From NCBI RefSeq assembly GCF_003254395.2, contig NC_037645.1:3249222-3313221 (forward strand): 64,000 nt of DNA. Reading direction: 5' to 3'. Source of the stretch: Apis mellifera. Taxonomy: Eukaryota > Arthropoda > Insecta > Hymenoptera > Apidae. Below, piece by piece: positions 1 to 14,612 of this stretch. Within the stretch, counting starts at the first letter, position 1. Each line of letters begins with the position of its first letter. The position numbers and the translations under genes were made by a program. The notes beneath the pieces are model-generated. The model made no database searches. It was not told where the DNA came from and saw nothing but the letters and a program-made list of their open reading frames with translations.

Positions 1-1851
1 TGCAACAACAATTATTACCTGAAATGAAAATACATTTTACACGTAAGACACCATTGAAAATTTATTTATATTAAATTGATTTACATATCCAAATATACTT
101 ATATCAATAATTCAAATTATTAAACCAACAAAACATATTTCAGCCAATAAATATAAATATAATTTTATCTCTTTAAGAATCAAACAAAATTCATTGTCAA
201 GTTTAACTACCAAGTGGAAACAAAGCAAAAAGAAATTTCAAGAGAATAGAAACTAAACAACCGTGCATTAAAACAACTCAAGAAAATAAAAAACAGCATG
301 CACACTATACACTCAACAACCATTACTAACTCGACCATCCCCTGTCAGTTATTCATCCGTTGGCAGCTCTTAAGTATAACACCGTTGTTCTCTAACCGAC
401 TTGTCAGCCACGATTGTTCGGATTCTTACCTCGGTACATACCTAAGCGATAATGGGTTCAGTGAACTTTCCAACATTCGTTAAAAGGCTTCCCTATCTCT
501 ACGTGTGGTTGGACACACTGTTGCGCGTTCCAACATGGCGTTACGTGCACACACACACGTGTAGGTGCGCGTACGCACTCGGCCAAGTGTATGCATTACC
601 AGCGGGCAGCTTTTTGCGCCCGTATCAGTAATAGTAATCAGGATTTACTATCGTGCGCCCCGTTATTGCACCATCGGCTCGAATAACTGCGACAAATGCT
701 CTCTGGACGCGGAGAGCTCCGGTATCGAACCCTCAAGGCTGAATCCTCCGCCAAGGGGCGTTAACTGTGCACGAAATTGTTCACGGGGCCGCGAATCGAT
801 GACGCGCCATTTATTTTTCCACTTTAGGATTAACGAGTAACGTTATGCAGATTCTTGTCCTTTTTTTTTTTGTTTCTTTTTAACTTTAATAAATTTGAAG
901 AGGAATCATTAATACAGTCCAAGATTTTTTAAAAGTAAATAAAAATATATTTGTTAAAAATTTTGAGAAAAAATAAGGATTTGAATTTATTTGTGATATT
1001 AATGATGAGATTGGTGTAGAAAATTTGACGTAGAAAGTAGAAACTTTATATAATAAGAATTGGATGAAGACACAAATCAAGTTACATTTGAAAATACAGT
1101 TCAGCCTTGAGTGGATTCGATTTGATTTCCAACTAACTAATAGTCTTTTCCTTTCTACCAATCTGGTGGATAGATCAGAACGTGTCTCGTCATTGAGATA
1201 TCTAATATGATGAAGAAATTCGAATCCAGTTTATTATTATAAACAAAAAGATTAAAACCTTTAAAATTCAATTCGAAACACATCGCTTTAATATAAAGAT
1301 CCCTCCCTTTCCACCTCTAAAAAAAAGGCAAGCGATCAACGCCAATAAAATCCTAATTAATCGGCCGAGCAATAAACGGAGGCGCGTAAATTCAAATCCG
1401 ATTTGATGGCCGCTATAAAAAACTGGAAACCCGATATTTCGACTAGCGTGCCCGCGAATAATTCTCTCGGCCTGTCGGCGCCAAAACGGAAGAAAACGAG
1501 TGGAACTGCGGCCTCCGTGTCGGCGAGGCGTCAATAAAGATTCAATTTATTCAATGACTCTCGAAACGGCAATTGGCCGCAACGCAAATGTACATATTAC
1601 CGAGGGAACCGTACTCGAGAGAGGAGAAACGGAGAAACCGTTCCCTCGGGAGCCGTAATTGCCAACCGATGCTTCGGCCGTGGTGTTTATTACGCTTCTC
1701 GCTAACAGAATAAAGAGGCTTCATTACGACTGTTACATAAGCTATCTATCATGTCCGGCCAGGGTCAGGATAAGAGGTGTTAACGTCTGTCTAAAAGGCT
1801 CGCCTGCGAATCGAAACTCCTGCATCATCCTTGCAACTATTCCTCTACCTG
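1..1851. other. no gene seen; AT-rich with two G+C-richer patches
   Basis: AT-rich up to about 480, then CpG-richer segments at about 480-840 (including a short CA run near 548-561) and about 1360-1860. The short open frames on both strands have no recognisable protein signature and are probably fortuitous. No RNA gene recognised. Confidence 0.5.
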
Positions 1852-2460
1852 GAAGCTAGCCTAAGAAGGTAATCAGGTAGGTTTCAATTGTAGCTAGTTA
1901 GCCTCAGAATAGTCAGTTACGATAGAGCAGCTAGCTCTAGGAAAAGATTCCTTGGAAGTTGGCTAGAGAGTCTATCTAACTAGCTGTGACAAATTGAATA
2001 GTTAGGGTTCCCTATACGTGGAAGCTAGATTTTTAGAAGTAACTAGAGACAAATTAGGTAATTAGAAAGTGTCTCTTGTCTGGAATATATATATAGTTTT
2101 ATTAAGTAGGGGAGGAAATTTATGAAATAAACCTTAGATTAATTAGCTAGCTTTGACATTAGCCAATCTTGAGGTAACTAGAGGAAAAAATAGCTAGTTA
2201 AGAAAAGATTTTCTATCCAGAGACTATCTTTAGACCAGAGTCTTGGAATAATTAACGATAATCAACTCTGCTAAAGATGGAGTAGCTTTTTTTTTTTATT
2301 TGGGAAAAGATTGGAAGCTAGCTTTAAAGCATCTAGCTTTGACAGAGTAATTAGAGGACAAATTAGGTGATTAGGGAAAAGTTCCGTATCTGGAAAGTTA
2401 GCTGCATAGTAATTAGCTAGTTAAAGACAAGTTAGCTAAAAAAGAGTTCTAAACGTCAGT
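1852..2460. repeat. degenerate repeat rich in AGCTAG/TTAGCTAG
   Basis: Variants of GGAAGCTAG, TAGCTAGTTA, GACAAATTAGGTRATTAG and TTCCNTATCTGGAA recur several times across about 600 bp with shifting spacing. This looks like an old tandem array that has decayed. Longer related phrases sit near 1988, 2050 and 2350, but unit length is not constant by eye. No coding capacity. Confidence 0.55.
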
Positions 2461-5400
2461 TGGACAGAGTACTTATCATTTGCAAACATTATTTTCTTTT
2501 TCTTTTTTTTTTTTAGTTAGGATTATTTTTCGGTTAAGATAGATTCTGAGCGAGCATGATGCCCGCATAGCACGAAGGAGAAGATATTTTCTCACGGATT
2601 TATCGCGTGATTGGTGTGTATACATCGCGTGATAGGGACTTGCAGTCTGCACACCCACGAATCCTTTAAATTTTTTAAGGGAACACGTTGAAAAGTTTCA
2701 TGGAAATATTGATTCTAGCTAAATATTGATCGTATATGATACAATTATGTACAGAGAAGAAACGTCAGGATAACCATCATTCCTATTCTGCACGAGAGTT
2801 GAGTTCAAACAGATTTAGATTGATATATAGATTATAATTAACAATTATCATTAATATAATGAAACAAAAAAAATTCTAGGCCTATAATTTATCATCATTT
2901 CTTCGCGCAATGACAAAAATCACCACGCTATCGCCTATACACGAGCGTATATTTGTCACAACGGCGATCACACGGGCATCGACACTTTCGCAATGTGTTC
3001 CGCGTGCCCGGCGTGTCTCGTAGCCAGAACACCGTGCAATCGCCTCTGATCGACGGGATATACGTGCATGGCGTGGCACACCGGGTCCCGGTTCTCTTGG
3101 CGTTCGTAGCTAAATTACGCGTATCCGTGTCAAACGCGTGATTAAAGATTATAATCCCTCCAAGTTACCGTAGAACGTGGAAAAACAAACGCGATAGGAG
3201 TACCGTTTTTAGGCGGTACCCATTGAACAGAAAGGAACTGAGCTCTTACTCGTGATCGTAATATATAAGTGGTTCGATGAAAGAGGCCATTGGGACTTGG
3301 ATGATCCCCTCGCGATTAAACGCGTTCCAGGAATCGTTGATATTGATTAATAATTTGTTACATTCGATAATAATTGCGATAAATATATATTTCTGTTCAT
3401 ATAATATTTTTTCGAGAATTATTTCTAATCAAAATTTCGTTAAAATTAGAATCTAGAATAATTTTTTAGATATCTTTCTTCTCATAGATGTCAAAAATAT
3501 TTTTTTCTCGTACTGGAATTTTCAAGTAATATATATATATATATATATAGGTATCTGATAAAATCGTGATTGTTTTATCCAATCTCCCCGCAAGATATCG
3601 ATCGACCATTAAGATCGATGGATCCCTTCTGATGGAGGTCGAGGGTCGATCATTAGGATGGTATATAAGGATCCGTGGTGTACGTATCGAAACGAAACAA
3701 ATAAAATGGCGAGGCAACAATACGATCGGGCTGGGGGATGAGCCATGGTTATATTATAAAGTAGAAAATCGATCGAGGATCGATTCATTAGTTCATTGGC
3801 TTTCTCCTTGAGAGTCGAGAGTATTCATAAGGAAAGTCGAGCGAGCAATTTAGAAAACCAGTCTGTCTAGTCGTATGTTTCTAACAGTAGTGAAATTTAT
3901 GGGCGCAGGTCCGGGAGCAAGTGAAAAAGCTTGGCTCGACGTTACGCCGGGGGAATTGTCGGATCTTTTTCTTTCTTTTCTTTCTTTTTTTCTTACCCTT
4001 TTCTTCTTCTTTGAAACTCGGGGAATCGATGAGTTGAAGTTCGCGATAGCCGCATGGATTTATTGCGTGTAACGTGATCATTTGGACTGTTTCACGACTG
4101 CTTGTGTTTCTCGAAAGATCTCATTTTCTTCCGACTGTTGAATTACCTCGTGGCTCGTGGGAAACTTGAGATGGAAATGATTTTCATTCCACTTTCTGAA
4201 CGCTTCTGATCCTAGGGACAAATTAATATTATAATATATTATATAATTAATCACGTTGTTGTTGCACGATAATTTTGTAAAATATTATTAAAAATCTGTG
4301 TGGATTAAAATTAAAAATTTGTTCTGTGAGGATTTTGAAGCTTCAATTATGATGAAATAAGTTGTAAAGGATAGCAGTATATTCTAGCAACTGAGTTTCA
4401 TATATTAAAGATTTCATGACACTAAATGATAATATTCTAACATATCATTACCACACAATGAACAACCAACGTTATAATAAATGTAACCAAATTATCACCT
4501 TATTATGCCATTTCATAAAATTAAATTGGGCACTAAATCATCAATTTCACACTTTTCCCCTGTGAAAACTTTTTTCTTTATGCAAATCCTTTCTATCTTT
4601 TTTATTTTCTTTCCATTTTTAACCTTTTAGTGTTAATTTTTATCTTCCTGTTCCTCAAACAGACAGAAACATGATAATGTTGTTCTTAGGTATTCTCTGA
4701 GGAAAGATTTTAATCTAAATATACAAAAGAAAAGTGATATTTTTCTCTGGTACTTTGTTAAAAATAATCAAAGTCACTCACAATATTATTGGAAGATATT
4801 CAAAAACAGTGAAGATTGATCTTTAAAAAGTATTTCACAAATTTGATATGCATGAGTTCCAACAATTTTTATTTGATTTTAAATTTCTTGAGTTTTGAAA
4901 ACCATAGCTTTGAATAATAATATTCTCTATTCATATAATAATCTCAATTTTGTTTAAATATTCTTCATTCTTTTATAACACTAATATTTTAAGGTTAATT
5001 ATAGTTAATTTATAATAATCACTAATAAAAACTTGGAGATAAATGTTTAAATCTTAGTCCAACATTTAACCAACTTTTACGCCTCTTTCTAAAACTCTAA
5101 AGAAAATTCTATTATTTTTACAATACTTCACAAAACACATTGCGTATTGGCCATAAATATTCATAGACATCGTTCGCAAATGTACATACATCTTTACCAC
5201 ATCGGTCTGGCCAACCAACAAAAGGATCTTTTTACAGAGAGAAATAAAAAAAAGTAACTAGCGTGCACGTATCCACTGACGAAGTTAAGAACCCTGATAG
5301 TTTCCTCGACTCCGTGAAACCCTTTGGAACGTCGGTGTTTCGTTGTTGAAGCAATTACGTGGCTAAAGGGTCGAGCCACGCGATCCACGCCGGCCACGCG

Positions 5401-8400
5401 TGCTAAATCGAACGATTCGCAAGAACGCGTGTAATACGCGGCTCGCGTGCGATCGTTGTTGGAAACCCTTCTTTAGTGAAAAATTCGCTCCACTACTGCC
5501 ACCTCGTGGCAGTTTGTGTATGCATATACGCACGAAGATGTTGAAGTGTCAGTGGAATATCTTTAAACAGAATCAAATATAAAAATTAATACAAAACTTT
5601 ATAACATATTCATATAAATATTTTTTACTTAATAAAACAAAATGATCGAAAAATCTGACATTTAATTTCAAACCGTCATTACAAAGACGAGACTCCAATC
5701 TTTAAATAATTGTGATAATTTTAATTCTTCAAAAAATTTTTCAATAGAGTGTACACTTTATGAAAAATTATTCTGAAATGCGATTGTCATATGATTTTTC
5801 GTCACAAGTTACACGTCACGCGTGTTTTTAACCAGTTACTCAACCTTATCAAACTTTCCTTTCCATCAAACGTTATCAAAAACCATCAAACGTTTCAAAA
5901 AAAACGTAGCAATCGTAGCGTATTCGAATAATTTTTGCGCGCATGGTACGTGGCAATGCGCACGCGCAATCGCCGTTGCAACAGATACAAATGAACACGG
6001 ACCTAACCTGTACGCGGCAAAATCCACCCGGCGTGCAAGAAGTAGAAATAATAGTTTGCCGCGTGGAAGTATTGGTCGGGTCTGTAACCGGTATTTAGAG
6101 GCATTCCTTCCCTGTCCCGCGATACACTCATAAAGCCGGTATGCCTCGAATTATCTCCGTTCGAAGGAAAAAAAAATGATCGAACAATGCCGTAGTAATA
6201 TTAGCCCGGATCGACGCCGGTCGTGCACACGTGCTCGCGAGAACACGCGCCATTTTTATCATCCGTGAAATGTTTCTCCCCGCATAATGGTTTCTTTACT
6301 CTTTCCTTTGGATCTTTGTAATTTTTTTACACATTTTTCTTTCTTTTTTTCTTCTCTCTGTTTTATTTAAATAATTGATAAAATATTATGTATACGTTCA
6401 TTCTCATTGATAAAATAAAATTTTCTTCGTTGTATGTGTATATAGAATAATTATCATTTTTTCTTTCATTTCTGATAATTCACGCTTCATACTTTACAAT
6501 TGCTCGTTAGATCCTTTTTAACACACTAATCTCCATATCTTTCCCTTCAATTCTTCCGAGCTGTCTCTCTTCAACGCAACCCAAGTGACCCAGTTGGGAA
6601 GGAGCTCGAGGCTCGTTACTCGCGTACGTAAAGCGTAATCGGGCGACGTACCATTCCCTCGTTCTCGAGCATCCGTCGAACGTAAGGAAATGACAGGAAT
6701 AACTGTACAGAACCCGAGTTCCTTCGCGGTCGCAAGTTCGCGTCCTCCCCGAGGAAAATTAATGAATCTGTTTTCTGCGTGATCTTTTAAGGAAGGGTAA
6801 TTAAAATTCTCGAAGCGCGAGATGCCAATTATCGAACTATCTGGCTGACAATTATCCACCGTGGATTTCGCGAAACACATTTTTCTCCAAATTCTTTTCC
6901 TCATCTATCTTCGTTATGTTTACTTATTATCATTTGACAATCAAGTTCACAAATATTTCTCTCTGATATTTTTACCGCTCTCACACGTAAATGGAAGATG
7001 ATTTTTCGAGATCTGAGGAATAGAAAAATATTATTTAAAAGTCTTTACGTTTATTGAATTCTGTTTATTGTTTTTACCTGAATCATTATCGATCATTTTA
7101 TATAACATTCATATTTAACGCAGATCGAAAAATATTACCTATAATTATTATTTAAACGAATATTTATTATAATTATCTTAATAGAAAATAATGATCTTTG
7201 GAAGATTAATACAATTTTCAATTCAGAATTAATTTCGTTTAAGAAATTTCTAGAGCAGCGATAGTTACACAAGAATTCAATCACATTTTTTCTTTTTCTC
7301 TTATTCTTCTTTTTTTTTCCTCCGCACAGCAAAATACAAAAATATCTTTGTCGGCCCAATTGAAAATATTCTATTTCCCCGATCATTACGGGCCCACTAA
7401 TAACCGAGAGATCAAGAAACATGTTAAGATATATAATTAAATTAATTTACCACTTCCATCGTATTTTAATAGATGAAGCAATGCCTGTTCAAGCTTAAAT
7501 ATCGAAATTAAAATCGTACGGAAAGGAAATGATATTTTACGGGTAGTAATTATCGTGCTTAGTTTGCTCTGCAATCCGTTTCATAATCGTCCAAAGTGAA
7601 TAATAGTTGTTGCATAATCGTTAACCGAGCCAGCTCGATTATTATCCGCTAACGAATTCCCCTGCAATTCTTACTGTCATCCAGTGACAGCGATCGCTAT
7701 TATCCGCTAACGATTCGATTTTAATTCACCGTATCTGTTAACGAATCTGTCGGTGGAATGATTTCGTTGACTTCAACGCAATTCCATTCGTCGGAGGGAA
7801 ATTAAATTTTTTTGCGAATTTTTTCTTTTCTGATGCAAAAGGATAATCGAAATCTATTAAGGACTCGAAGAATATACCTTCGAAAAGTTGTTTTTCAAGG
7901 AGCAAAATAAACAAGAAAGTGCAAAAAATGTCGATTTATTGGAATAGAAGAGAAGACATTTTTCTATCACCGTTTAATCCCTTCTGCCTAACTAAATTCA
8001 TTGCGAATAAATCGCACATCAATGATAATAATCATTTTATATATAATGATTTCGATCCAGGGAGGCAACGAATGATTAAGAAATAAATGTAACGACACAA
8101 AACTAATTATAAATATAATTCAAAGACTTGCAAAAAGAAGAAGAAGAAAAAAAGAAAAATTAAAATTATTACGATACACACCGATTTAATCAAGATAATG
8201 ATACGTTTACAATAATAAATATAGCGAAGTGAAGAGGAACAAAACGTCTTGAGAGATGGGTTTCTATTAAATAAATCCAGGGAGAAAAAGCATTTTCTGA
8301 TTATAACCGTGGAAATTTGTTCGGGGGTCTTTCTGAAACGGCAGATCTTTAACCCAGAGAAAATAACGATGATCCACATCATTTCATACAGGGGGAAACC

Positions 8401-10200
8401 GGTAGTTACCAAAGGGTCTGGCCACCAGATTGGCCGGATACCAGATATTTGTAGATATTAGTATCTCGTACTCGGGGTCATTAATATTGATTAGAGGTGT
8501 AATTAGATAACAAGCTAGATTAGGTTATTAGCTTCGGCATATTATACTGGTGGTGCACTTTCAACAAGATAGATTAACGATAGCTCATCCTTCATCTAAC
8601 CCAGCATCTTACAATTTAACATTTTAACCGTCTCTTAATACCGTTTTGTTACTCTTTCCCATCCTAATTTTTCTGATCGTTGTTTATTCTGATTTAACGT
8701 ATCTTCATCATAATTTGATTCTTGAATAATTGTGCGCAAACACTAACCCTTATATGCTTATATGTTTTTTTCAAAATTAAAATAATAAATTCAAGAAGAA
8801 GATTTATATTTACAAGTTTCATGAATTTTAATCCCCTAACGAATATTTTTAACTTAATTTAAATTTAAATATCTCAATTCAAATCTATCCCACGCTATTT
8901 TAATCACAAATGGATATGCTTATTTATGCTTTCATATAATTAAAGAGAAAAAAAATTACTTAAAAAGATGGAGTTCCTTTTAAAGGATGCAACTCGAAGA
9001 ATTCTTATTTGAAGATGAAGATTAAACGAGGATATAAAAGGAGAACCCGATGGAACTATTGAAAGGAGGAAAGAATTTCAGATCATCACGTGAGAAACAA
9101 TTTAAAATGGCAAATGATCAAAGATTGGAGGCCGCGTGTATGGACATGCATGGCCAGATGCGCGTTCGATGTATCATCGGCAAGTTGCACAATTTACCGC
9201 GGCTCTCCAGGCCCAAGATGGCGCGAACATGGCTATAAGAGAGAAATTGAGAGTTTAATATTTATGAATGGTTAAGAGAAGCATGGCAACTTTGTATTAC
9301 CTTTTTATTATACAGCGTGTTGCTCGATACTGATGTAGCAATTCAGACTTGTTTCTCTTTTTTTCTTTTCTTTTATGCTAGTCTCGCATTTCAAAAATTT
9401 CTTTCAAAAATTTTCGAAATTTCAACTAATAAAATGCAATCCACGATGCACGATATATATATATATATTTCTTTTTAAATTTAAGAAACATTTTGAATCA
9501 CGAATATTTGGAAATAATTCGACAATTTGTATATTATAATTGTAAACATTTGTAAAACAGGGTTTATCGTTTAACAATGTCGTCCTCGATTTTACAATGT
9601 ATTTTAAGAAGCATGGAGAAGAAAGCAGTTTACGCGAGCCTTGTTATGTAATGTTTTCTCTGAAACATTTATCTTCGTCCAACCGGGGTGGTCGTAAGTG
9701 AAAAGAATTAATTGCATCGTTTTATGTTCGCTGTTATGTCAAAAAGATATTTCAACATGCATATTTATTAAAAAGAAAATATATATATTAAGAGAGAGAG
9801 AAACATTTAAAATATAATTTATTATTTGATGGTAAAATTAATTTTGTCGATGTGGAACGATATTTTGTTCTTTTAATTATCAAAAATATAGATGAAATCT
9901 TGGCAAAATTAATATTAACATTTATCATATTATGCAAGGACTATGAGGGTTATTAATTATTAACATTATGTAACTATTAATTACTATTAGTACTCTGATA
10001 CTTGTACATTTATCTATTTATACCTTTTTACAAACACAACAAGAATATATTTTGTTAATTTTTGATGTAAAAGTTATACCTGAAACAAAGAAGATTTAAA
10101 AACTATCAAATTGTTTGAAAATAATAGATGATTTAATATTAAAAAATACAAATTCTTGTTAAAATTTCATTTTGAATAGTTTACAACTATTACTTTTCCA
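2461..10200. other. no gene seen; mostly AT-rich intergenic DNA
   Basis: Long AT-rich stretches (4200-5160, 5580-5820, 6250-6520, 7080-8250, 8620-9000, 9300-10200) alternate with CpG-richer islands at about 2930-3150, 5330-5560, 5930-6260 and 6540-6880. An AT dinucleotide run lies at 3529-3549. Open frames of 60-128 codons occur, for example 6518-6904 on the minus strand, but none has domain-like sequence or convincing exon borders. Confidence 0.5.
9214..9223 (+). promoter_or_regulatory. YY1/PHO-like site CAAGATGGCG
   Basis: CAAGATGGCG matches the YY1/Pleiohomeotic core (AAGATGGCGGC) except at its 3' end, where CG follows. It lies in a CpG-richer island (about 9120-9240). One of nine AGATGGCG cores in the window. 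Confidence 0.3.
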
Positions 10201-10201
10201 G

Positions 10202-10348
10202 GTACATGCCTCAATGCAACATTGGAGATGTTGGCTGGGTGGATTGCCATTGCACCTGGAGTGCAAGCGTACTCCTTAACCTTGGATTAATTTATGCACC
10301 GACTTCGACTGCACTTATTTCTGCAAGAAACGCGATAAGATGATACCG
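10202..10348 (+). other. isolated exon-like G+C-richer island
   Basis: A block of ordinary base composition in AT-rich DNA. It has an acceptor-like TTACTTTTCCAG just before 10202 and a donor-like CCG|GTAAAA at 10349. A 45-codon frame from ATG 10206 to TGA 10341-10343 contains two Cys-x-Cys-like residues but no known motif. A 15-bp imperfect hairpin lies at 10241-10275. It could be a non-coding exon, a conserved element or chance. Confidence 0.2.
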
Positions 10349-11217
10349 GTAAAACTTTCAAAACAGTCATATTGTTGCACGACGTTTGGATCATTGGCTT
10401 CACATAAGTATATCTTATGCAAATGGGTGTCCATTTTTGAAAATATACTTTATTGCTTATGCATGTTTCAAAGACGTTCAAATATATACAGCACAAGGAT
10501 ATAGAAAATCGAAATCGATATGTTTCTTTAAGAAAAATACTATAGAAAAAAAAGAAACAATATTATGAATAAATTCTAACAATGAACAACAAGAAATTCC
10601 TTTACTTTGTAAATTATAGTTAATATATTCATGAATATTCTAATTACTAAAGATCTTACCAACAAACATCTTACAAACTTTATAAATTATTAATGTATTA
10701 TCAATCTTGAATCGCTCTTTCAATAATTCCATAACCTTTATTATACTCTGCACCAATACTCAATCACCCTTTTTTTCACGTAATTCAATCACGCACACTT
10801 AACACAATAATCAACGATTAAATCAACTCCGACACAGATTCAGATTTCAAATCCCTCGTGAAATTACACGATGAAATTACAGCAAAAAAACGATCGCTTA
10901 ACAACCTAACCTAAAACGCCGGTATCTCACGGTCGCCAGGTTCATCGACTCAAACCACCATCCCCCGTCCCCCGGCCTGTCGCGTTAAAAGCGTGCAGCC
11001 GTGATAAAAATCATCATTGTTTCCCGTAGGCGAGGGCCTCGCCTCGTTTCAATTCTATCCGCAAGAAGAGAAAGAAACGAGGCTCGAAAGTAGTGGCTCT
11101 TAGAAGAGTAACTTATCAGCCCGGCCGCGATAGAGGCTTTTTGCGAGGATAGGGGGCGCGTTAAAGCAGAAAACAAAGTAGCCACACCGTGAAATGACTC
11201 ACGTATTTGGTATGCAT

Positions 11218-11250
11218 TCCCTCTCCCTCTCTCTCTCTCTTTCTCTCTCT
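11218..11250. repeat. (CT)n microsatellite
   Basis: Imperfect CT dinucleotide tract with two interruptions. Confidence 0.85.
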
Positions 11251-14200
11251 CCATCTCTCCGTTAAAGTAACACTTAGCAAGTTTAAATGTGTGCACGTGT
11301 AATACTGGCGCGCGAAGGCCAACGTAAATCTGTGTTTCGACGTTTATTCCGTTGCAAAGCGTTAATTTCTGCGGGTTACCGCGCCACGTCGTGACGGTGC
11401 GCCCTTAAATGGCGAACGACTCTCCGACTCTTGGTTTCGCGCGCTCCATCCAACTGTTTGCATTGTTAAATATTAGTAATAAAGATCGAGGCTTTGGACC
11501 GACTGTTGCGCAATTTACGACCTAGGAACGAATACATCGCCTGCAGCCTTGGACTAACGAAGTTGGTTGGTGGAGCTTGGTGAACCAGTACCAGGGCTGT
11601 AAAAAAAAGCACGGGGACCACACGGGAGGCTTCTGCTTCTTGCGACGAAGACGAGGTTTCGAGAGGAAAGGTTCGAACGTGGATTGCACGTTTCGAGTAT
11701 GGACGGCTTCGAGGTTTTTTTAGATTTTCCACTTGAGAAGGAGGAGGAGGAGGAAACTGGATGTTTAATTAAAGGATTTCGATGAGAAAGTTGGATCTGG
11801 AATGATGGTAAGAAATTGTTGATGATGTTGAATTTAAAATGACCGATTGAAAGGAAGTTGTTTACAGAGATTAACAGAGGGTTGAAGTTTCTCATTTTAA
11901 ACTTTTTTTTTTTGGAAACTGGAGAGTAATGTTAATTGAAAGGATTTGAAACGATGGATGATGGATAATGAGAGAAAATGATAAGATGGATATTGAAACG
12001 TTATAAAAAGATGGAAGGAAGAATTTTTTGATTCGTATTGAATTTTTTCTTCTGCTAAATTATTGTAATAATTTAATTTCTTGCTTAAGACGAAACGCGT
12101 ATTTTTTTTTTTTTTTCTTTTATTTAACTTATAAGGAAATGATTTATTCTGATGGATATATGATTGGATATAGGAATCGCAAGAAACAGAGGTTCCGTTG
12201 TCACGCTAGAAACCCCATGGTGGCGAGAACTAGAAGTACCGCTACGAATATAACTCGCTTCCCGCTTGTCTCGTCTCTGTTACACAGAGAGTAAATTGGC
12301 AAGTGTTTTTAAATACCTAGTAATTATAGATTATAAAAGAGTGGAAAGAGTATGTCACGAGAGAGAGGGATTTTTAATTGATAAAGTTATAAAATTTTAT
12401 AAGTTAATTATTGCCAAGTTAATAAGCAAGTGAGATTTTTCAAACTGTAAATTGAATTCTGCCTCGTTCTTCAATCAACACGCTACCGTCGAAAGCAAAC
12501 AAATTTTCCTGTCATCGGCAATAATTATTTCCTAATTTAAAATAATTTCCAATAATTCCTGTTATCGACATATTTGATCGAAGCCAACTTCAGATTATTT
12601 CTGATCGAATCAAGACATTTTCCCTCCAATAATTCCTAACCGCAATAAAAATCGATAACGAGATTCACGCTTCCAATTCATTTAAATCGTATCGAACAAA
12701 CGTAATAATAAAGCAATAACGAAGGGAGAAGAACGAAAAGAAAAATGGAAAGAAAACGGCAGAGATATACGATTAAAAAATACACGGGATAAAAAGCAGA
12801 GGGGAGAACGACGGATGGGCAATATGGCGGCGGAAAAATCTGGGGCCATCTGGCGGACGAAACGGAAATGAGGATCGAAACCGCGATTCTCCGCGTGGTC
12901 TCGAAACGCGGGATGGCAAGTTTCTTTGTGCAGGGTGTGATCGAGGTGTCCGCAATGACGAATAATGCTCAGCGCGCAAATCAACCGAGTGAAAAAGAGC
13001 GTGCAACCGAGAGACAAGAAGTCGCGCCTGTGACCGCGGCCGCGTACGAGCATTGAATAACGCCATCCCAGAACGAAGAGGATCGTTTTTGCGGCGTCAT
13101 TGACATTTTCATTAAGTCGCTTCCCTTTACAGAGGCTCATGATTATTTATAGGTCGATTGATGATGATAATGACCACCGTGGCGCGTCTCGAATGATCCT
13201 TTCCTTTTTTTCCCCTTCTCAATATGCGGACCAAGGTGATTGAGAGTCAGCGCGTGTTTCCATCGGTAGATGGAATGACGATTCGACTGATGAGGAATGA
13301 TGTTGTTCAGGAGAAGAAGAACAATGAGAGTTATTTTTAAGGATACCGATTTTAAAATTGTAAACAAGTTTGCCATTCGGTCAAAGAAGAAATTAATTGG
13401 AATTGGATTTCATTCCCCTCATACGGCTTCCTACGACATTCGATTATTGCAGTTAGTAAAAGAATTCTTCTACGTTTGTAATGTTATAACTTAATTTGTA
13501 AAAATGTTGGGAGTAAAATTCAAATTTATCATTATTATGTGTTAATAAAAGAAATACTGTACCAGAAAGTTGTATCCTGGCCACGAAAATTATTACCATT
13601 CTCTTCTTCGACATTGCACATTCCTTGTAATAACATATGGTACATCCATAACATTGTTGCAAAACAAAGTCGAGATTGTACCACTTCTGGATGGGATTGC
13701 CTCTTAACATGGCTGCGTTCCGTAACGTCGCCGTCAACCACGATGCAATCAAGTCTTAAGCGTGCAAATGCGACGTGCAAACAAACTGGAACGGCAATTA
13801 TTTACGTAAGCATCGGGATCGTGGGATCTGTTTGGAATGACACGTCGTTAGGAGGCAGGATCGATATTCTAGTTCCTGAAGAATTATTACTAGGTGGTCA
13901 TCCTTGAGGGATCTTTTGCAAGGACGGATTGACAAGTAGATTACGATCAATCATCTCGATCATTTTTTGATAATTGCAACCTGTGAACGATACATTAGAC
14001 GTTAGTACTAAGAGGCAATTAGCGAATAGGATTAATGGAGATTGAAAAATTTTTTTCACCTTATATCCAAATGGAAAAAGAAAAAGAAAATCGTATTCGT
14101 AGTTTTATAAAAATCAGATTTACCATTGTTTCAAATTTTTTTTGGAAGGAGAATTGCATTCGAAGATCGAGGAGGGGATGATCCATGGAAGCTTGGAATT

Positions 14201-14612
14201 ACGAAACTTAATTAATCATTAAGGAAAAAGAGGAAAAAAGCAAGTAAAATTATTATGAAAATGGTAAACGATTTAAACACGAACCCACCTATCCAATTAA
14301 TACGTTAAAAATACACTTTCCTTTTCCTACCCTTAGACTTGTCCCATTCATCAGACGAAAATAACTGGAAACATTTAAAGCCTAAGCCTTTCTTCATTTC
14401 TCGCAAGAGCCCCCTAGGAACATAAATAAATCCCTTCGTACCTTCAACAGTTGTTAATTATTTGCATTACCATCCGTCCATACTTTATATTATTCCACCG
14501 ATGCTGCCGTGCCATCCGAAACTTAATTAAATGCATTCAATTTGTTACACGTACAGGATTATTGACGGAATACTATTGCGTGTAACTGCATGGCTTCGAG
14601 GAGTAAAGGCGC

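Noticed and set aside
9305..9325. TATACAGCGTGTTGC, resembling the TATACAGGGTGT ends of insect non-autonomous elements
   Set aside because: Single short match with a mismatch, no partner end and no target duplication.
12682..13140. 152-codon minus-strand frame with overlapping frames
   Set aside because: Two other frames overlap it, no recognisable domain, ordinary CpG-island composition.
13453..13907. Overlapping frames on both strands (99-122 codons)
   Set aside because: No domain-like sequence, no consistent exon borders, and they exclude one another.
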